Shown here: piece by piece, positions 61,580-64,000 of the stretch
How the letters are laid out: each line of letters begins with the position of its first letter
Position numbering within the stretch: position 1 is the stretch's first letter
Assembly (NCBI RefSeq): GCF_001750685.1
Contig: NZ_CP017269.1
Coordinates: forward strand, 5,621,416-5,685,415
DNA length: 64,000 nt
Origin: Geosporobacter ferrireducens
GTDB lineage: Bacteria; Bacillota; Clostridia; Peptostreptococcales; Thermotaleaceae
Reading direction: 5' to 3'
Notes under the pieces: generated by a model
What the model was told of the DNA's origin: nothing
Databases searched by the model: none
Seen by the model: the letters and a program-made list of their open reading frames with translations, nothing else
Made by a program: the position numbers and the translations under genes

Positions 61580-61825
61580 AGGTAAAGAAATGCAATGAGA
61601 AGGAAGAGTAGGAATAGTTCAATTTTCAGCGATTCGGGAAATGGTGAGAGCCCGATAATGATGGCTATTTCGAAGACACCTTTAAGCAGGCTGTCTGAAT
61701 GTACAGTAGGACGGCACGCATACCGGCGTTAACGGTAAAAGTGGGATTTTCCAATTAGGGTGGTACCGCGGGATATAAAACTTCTCGTCCCTGTCAACAA
61801 TAGGGATGTTGAGGTTTTTTGTTTT
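61580..61825 (+). promoter_or_regulatory. T-box leader of hisS-aspS
   Basis: A tRNA-sensing riboswitch. The T-box sequence AGGGTGGTACCGCGG is at 61757-61771. Stem I has the AGTA loop-E motif near 61608 and, opposite it, CGAA followed by GACAC at 61675-61679, the specifier region. The terminator hairpin is GTCCCT/AGGGAT (61789 to 61808) followed by TTGAGGTTTTTTG. GAC (Asp) is followed by A as most specifiers are; CAC (His) overlaps it. The bulge UGGU would pair best with an A or G discriminator. It fills most of the 322-base interval 61532-61853. Confidence 0.9.
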
Positions 61826-61853
61826 ATCAATTTTAGGATTAGGGAGGGTTATT

Positions 61854-63116
61854 ATGAGCATTCAAGCCCCAAGAGGGACAAGAGATGTATTGCCATCAGA
61901 AACGTACAAATGGAATTATGTAGAAAGTTTATTCAGGGAAATCTGTGAAAAATTCGGATATAAGGAAATTAGAACGCCTATTTTTGAACATACTGAGCTA
62001 TTTCATAGAGGTGTGGGAGAGACAACGGATATTGTACAAAAAGAAATGTATTCTTTCAAAGATAATGGTGGCAGAGAAATTACTTTAAAGCCAGAAGGAA
62101 CAGCACCGGTTGTAAGATCCTTTATTGAGAATAAGTTATATGCCGAGCCGCAGCCCATGAAGCTATTTTACATAACACCTTGTTTTCGATACGAACGACC
62201 TCAGGCTGGAAGACTAAGAGCTTTTCATCAATTTGGAGTTGAAGCCTTTGGAACCTCAAATCCTTCTGTTGATGCAGAAGTCATTGGCATAGCTATGGCT
62301 TTTTATAAAAAGCTAGCTATTACCAACCTAGAACTGCGGATCAACAGTGTAGGCTGTCCTGATTGCAGAAAGAAATATAACAAAACGCTGAAAGAATACT
62401 TACGCAGTAAATTAGATAAGCTATGCAAAACCTGTCAAGACCGTTTTGATCGAAATCCTATGCGTATTATCGATTGTAAAACTGATACATGTAAGGAAGA
62501 AATAAAGGATGTTCCTTATATGCTTGACCATATATGCGAAGACTGCAGAATAGACTTTGAAGAACTGAAAGAAAATTTGACATTGATGGAAATCCCTTAT
62601 ACGGTAGATCCTACTATTGTTCGCGGCCTTGATTATTATACAAAAACTGCCTTTGAAATCGTATCAAAAGAGATTGGTGCACAGGGAACTGTTTGCGGTG
62701 GGGGACGTTATGATGGATTAATTGGATGTCTGGGAGGACCTTCCACTCCAGGCGTAGGCTTCGGCATGGGAATCGAGAGATTGCTGCTAACACTCCAAAA
62801 TAATCAAATCGAGATACCAAGACCTCGGGGATTGGATATATTTATTGCTGCTATTGGAGAAAATCCTTCTAAAGAAGCTGTAAAATTACTCCATAAGCTT
62901 CGTTTGGAAGGCGTTTCAGCGGATAAGGACCACATGAATAGAAGCTTAAAAGCCCAATTTAAGTATGCAGATAAGCAGCAGGCTGCCTATACCATAGTTA
63001 TCGGAGACCATGAATTGGAGAAAGATATCGTCCGGCTGAAAAACATGGATACAGGAGATCAAGAAGAAATTAAACTAAGCAATATTGTACAGGAGCTTAA
63101 AAACAGATTAAAATAA
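61854..63116 (+). CDS. hisS: Histidyl-tRNA synthetase
   Basis: Charges tRNA-His. 420 residues, class II: QAPRGTRDVLP start, motif 2 in CFRYERPQAGRLRAFHQFGV, histidine-binding GLDYYTKTAFEI, motif 3 GFGMGIERLLL, and a C-terminal anticodon-binding domain (DHMNRSLKAQFKYADKQQA). ATG 61854 follows AGGGAGGG; an in-frame ATG at 61806 lies in the T-box terminator. Cysteines in CPDC and CKTC suggest a zinc site. aspS is 13 bases downstream. Confidence 0.96.
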   Translation: MSIQAPRGTRDVLPSETYKWNYVESLFREICEKFGYKEIRTPIFEHTELFHRGVGETTDIVQKEMYSFKDNGGREITLKPEGTAPVVRSFIENKLYAEPQPMKLFYITPCFRYERPQAGRLRAFHQFGVEAFGTSNPSVDAEVIGIAMAFYKKLAITNLELRINSVGCPDCRKKYNKTLKEYLRSKLDKLCKTCQDRFDRNPMRIIDCKTDTCKEEIKDVPYMLDHICEDCRIDFEELKENLTLMEIPYTVDPTIVRGLDYYTKTAFEIVSKEIGAQGTVCGGGRYDGLIGCLGGPSTPGVGFGMGIERLLLTLQNNQIEIPRPRGLDIFIAAIGENPSKEAVKLLHKLRLEGVSADKDHMNRSLKAQFKYADKQQAAYTIVIGDHELEKDIVRLKNMDTGDQEEIKLSNIVQELKNRLK

Positions 63117-63129
63117 GGGAGGAATTATT

Positions 63130-64000
63130 ATGGCAGAAGTTTTGGGAAAAATGAAAAGAACCCATATGTGCGGGGATCTGCGGTTAACTAACGTCAGCGA
63201 AGAAGTAACACTTATGGGATGGGTACAAAAAAGACGTGATTTAGGCGGATTAATTTTTGCTGATCTGAGAGACCGTGCAGGCATTGTGCAAATCATCTTT
63301 GATAAGGATATATCAGAAGAAGCCTTCACGAAGGCTGAAAAGATCAGGGGAGAATATGTACTGGCGGTTCGTGGGATTGTGAAAAGAAGACAGGCTGTTA
63401 ATAACAACCTCCCAACCGGTGAAATCGAAATTTTTGCTGAAGAGCTAAAAATATTATCAGAAGCACAAACACCCCCTATATATATTGATGATAATGATGA
63501 AGTATCTGAGAATCTGCGATTAAAATACAGATACTTAGATTTGAGAAAACCGAAAATGCAGAAGAACATGATGTTCCGGCATAAGATGGCAAAGGTTGTA
63601 AGAGATTATTTGGATGAAAATGCATTTGCAGAAATAGAGACACCCATATTAGGCAAGCCAACACCGGAGGGTGCAAGAGACTATCTTGTCCCGAGCAGGG
63701 TCAATCCAGGAAAATTCTATGCACTTCCACAGTCACCACAGCTATTTAAGCAGCTACTTATGGTATCTGGAATGGATCGGTATTTTCAGATTGTAAAATG
63801 CTTCCGAGATGAAGATTTAAGAGCCGATAGACAGCCGGAATTTACGCAAATTGATATTGAAATGTCTTTTGTAGAGGTTGATGATGTACTCTCAATGAAT
63901 GAAAAACTATTGCAGCGAATTTTTAAGGAAATGATGAACATAGATATTCAACTTCCACTGCAGCGACTGCCTTATGCTGAAGCCATGGACCGTTACGGCT
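63130..64000 (+). CDS. aspS: Aspartyl-tRNA synthetase, 3' end missing
   Basis: ATG 63130 follows GGGAGG and the frame is open to the end of the window (290 codons visible). N-terminal OB domain (LMGWVQKRRDLGGLIFADLR), then class II motif 2 region YFQIVKCFRDEDLRADRQPE and ADRQPEFTQIDIEMSFVE. YRYLDLRKPKMQKN is typical of bacterial AspRS. Co-transcribed with hisS under the same T-box. Whether the enzyme also charges tRNA-Asn cannot be told from this part. Confidence 0.95.
   Translation, partial: MAEVLGKMKRTHMCGDLRLTNVSEEVTLMGWVQKRRDLGGLIFADLRDRAGIVQIIFDKDISEEAFTKAEKIRGEYVLAVRGIVKRRQAVNNNLPTGEIEIFAEELKILSEAQTPPIYIDDNDEVSENLRLKYRYLDLRKPKMQKNMMFRHKMAKVVRDYLDENAFAEIETPILGKPTPEGARDYLVPSRVNPGKFYALPQSPQLFKQLLMVSGMDRYFQIVKCFRDEDLRADRQPEFTQIDIEMSFVEVDDVLSMNEKLLQRIFKEMMNIDIQLPLQRLPYAEAMDRYG

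Overview
The window looks like chromosomal DNA of a low-GC, spore-forming anaerobe of the Clostridia, probably near Alkaliphilus. The evidence is gene content and order: nadD-yqeK-LCP-rsfS, a selDAB cluster with a selenocysteine codon inside selD, a SCIFF ranthipeptide with its radical SAM maturase, BofC-like and SpoIID-like proteins, ruvCAB-queA-tgt-yajC-secDF-apt-relA-dtd-hemZ-hisS-aspS, and a T-box leader. This assignment is by family recognition only; no database search was run.

Layout. 1-3.9 kb: nadD (5' end missing), yqeK, an LCP wall-polymer ligase, a cation exchanger and rsfS. 4.3-7.0 kb: a YheO-type regulator, RidA and the two-subunit serine dehydratase SdaAB/SdaAA. 7.1-9.2 kb: a D,D-carboxypeptidase on the minus strand and ComEA. 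9.3-13.8 kb: selD (348 codons once the in-frame TGA at 9336 is read as Sec), selA and selB. 14.0-17.0 kb: a two-component system and a GerMN-domain protein. 39.1-64 kb is again ordinary core chromosome.

17,082-38,915 is an island of about 21.8 kb inserted in the selenocysteine tRNA gene (selC). The left end keeps the host promoter and the 5' half of tRNA-Sec, broken in the anticodon loop. The right end carries a complete tRNA-Sec whose 5' half and promoter come from the island. The 15-bp core CCTCTGGTCTTCAAA is present at both junctions. A tyrosine integrase and an excisionase-like protein sit at the right end.

The left half of the island is defence cargo: a GmrSD-like DUF262/DUF1524 protein, a DUF4297 nuclease with an SMC-like zinc-hook ATPase (Lamassu/Ddm-like), and a BamHI-family endonuclease with its methyltransferase. 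It also holds a DUF1643 gene with a decayed second copy. The right half holds a Mor-like regulator, a PH/SHOCT protein, a lipoprotein, a RadC-like protein, tiny membrane peptides, and two related HTH proteins flanking a protein with an internal duplication. Beyond these lie a DUF927 ATPase preceded by three 147-bp repeats and a protein with acidic 40-residue repeats. No relaxase, coupling protein or type IV secretion gene is visible, so the island is not obviously self-transmissible.

How the parts connect. SelD makes selenophosphate, SelA makes Sec-tRNA and SelB delivers it; SelD itself needs that tRNA. The only intact tRNA-Sec visible here is transcribed from an island promoter and is a host/island chimera, so selenoprotein synthesis in this host appears to depend on the island junction. 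Downstream, hisS-aspS is preceded by a strong promoter and a T-box whose specifier region reads GACAC.
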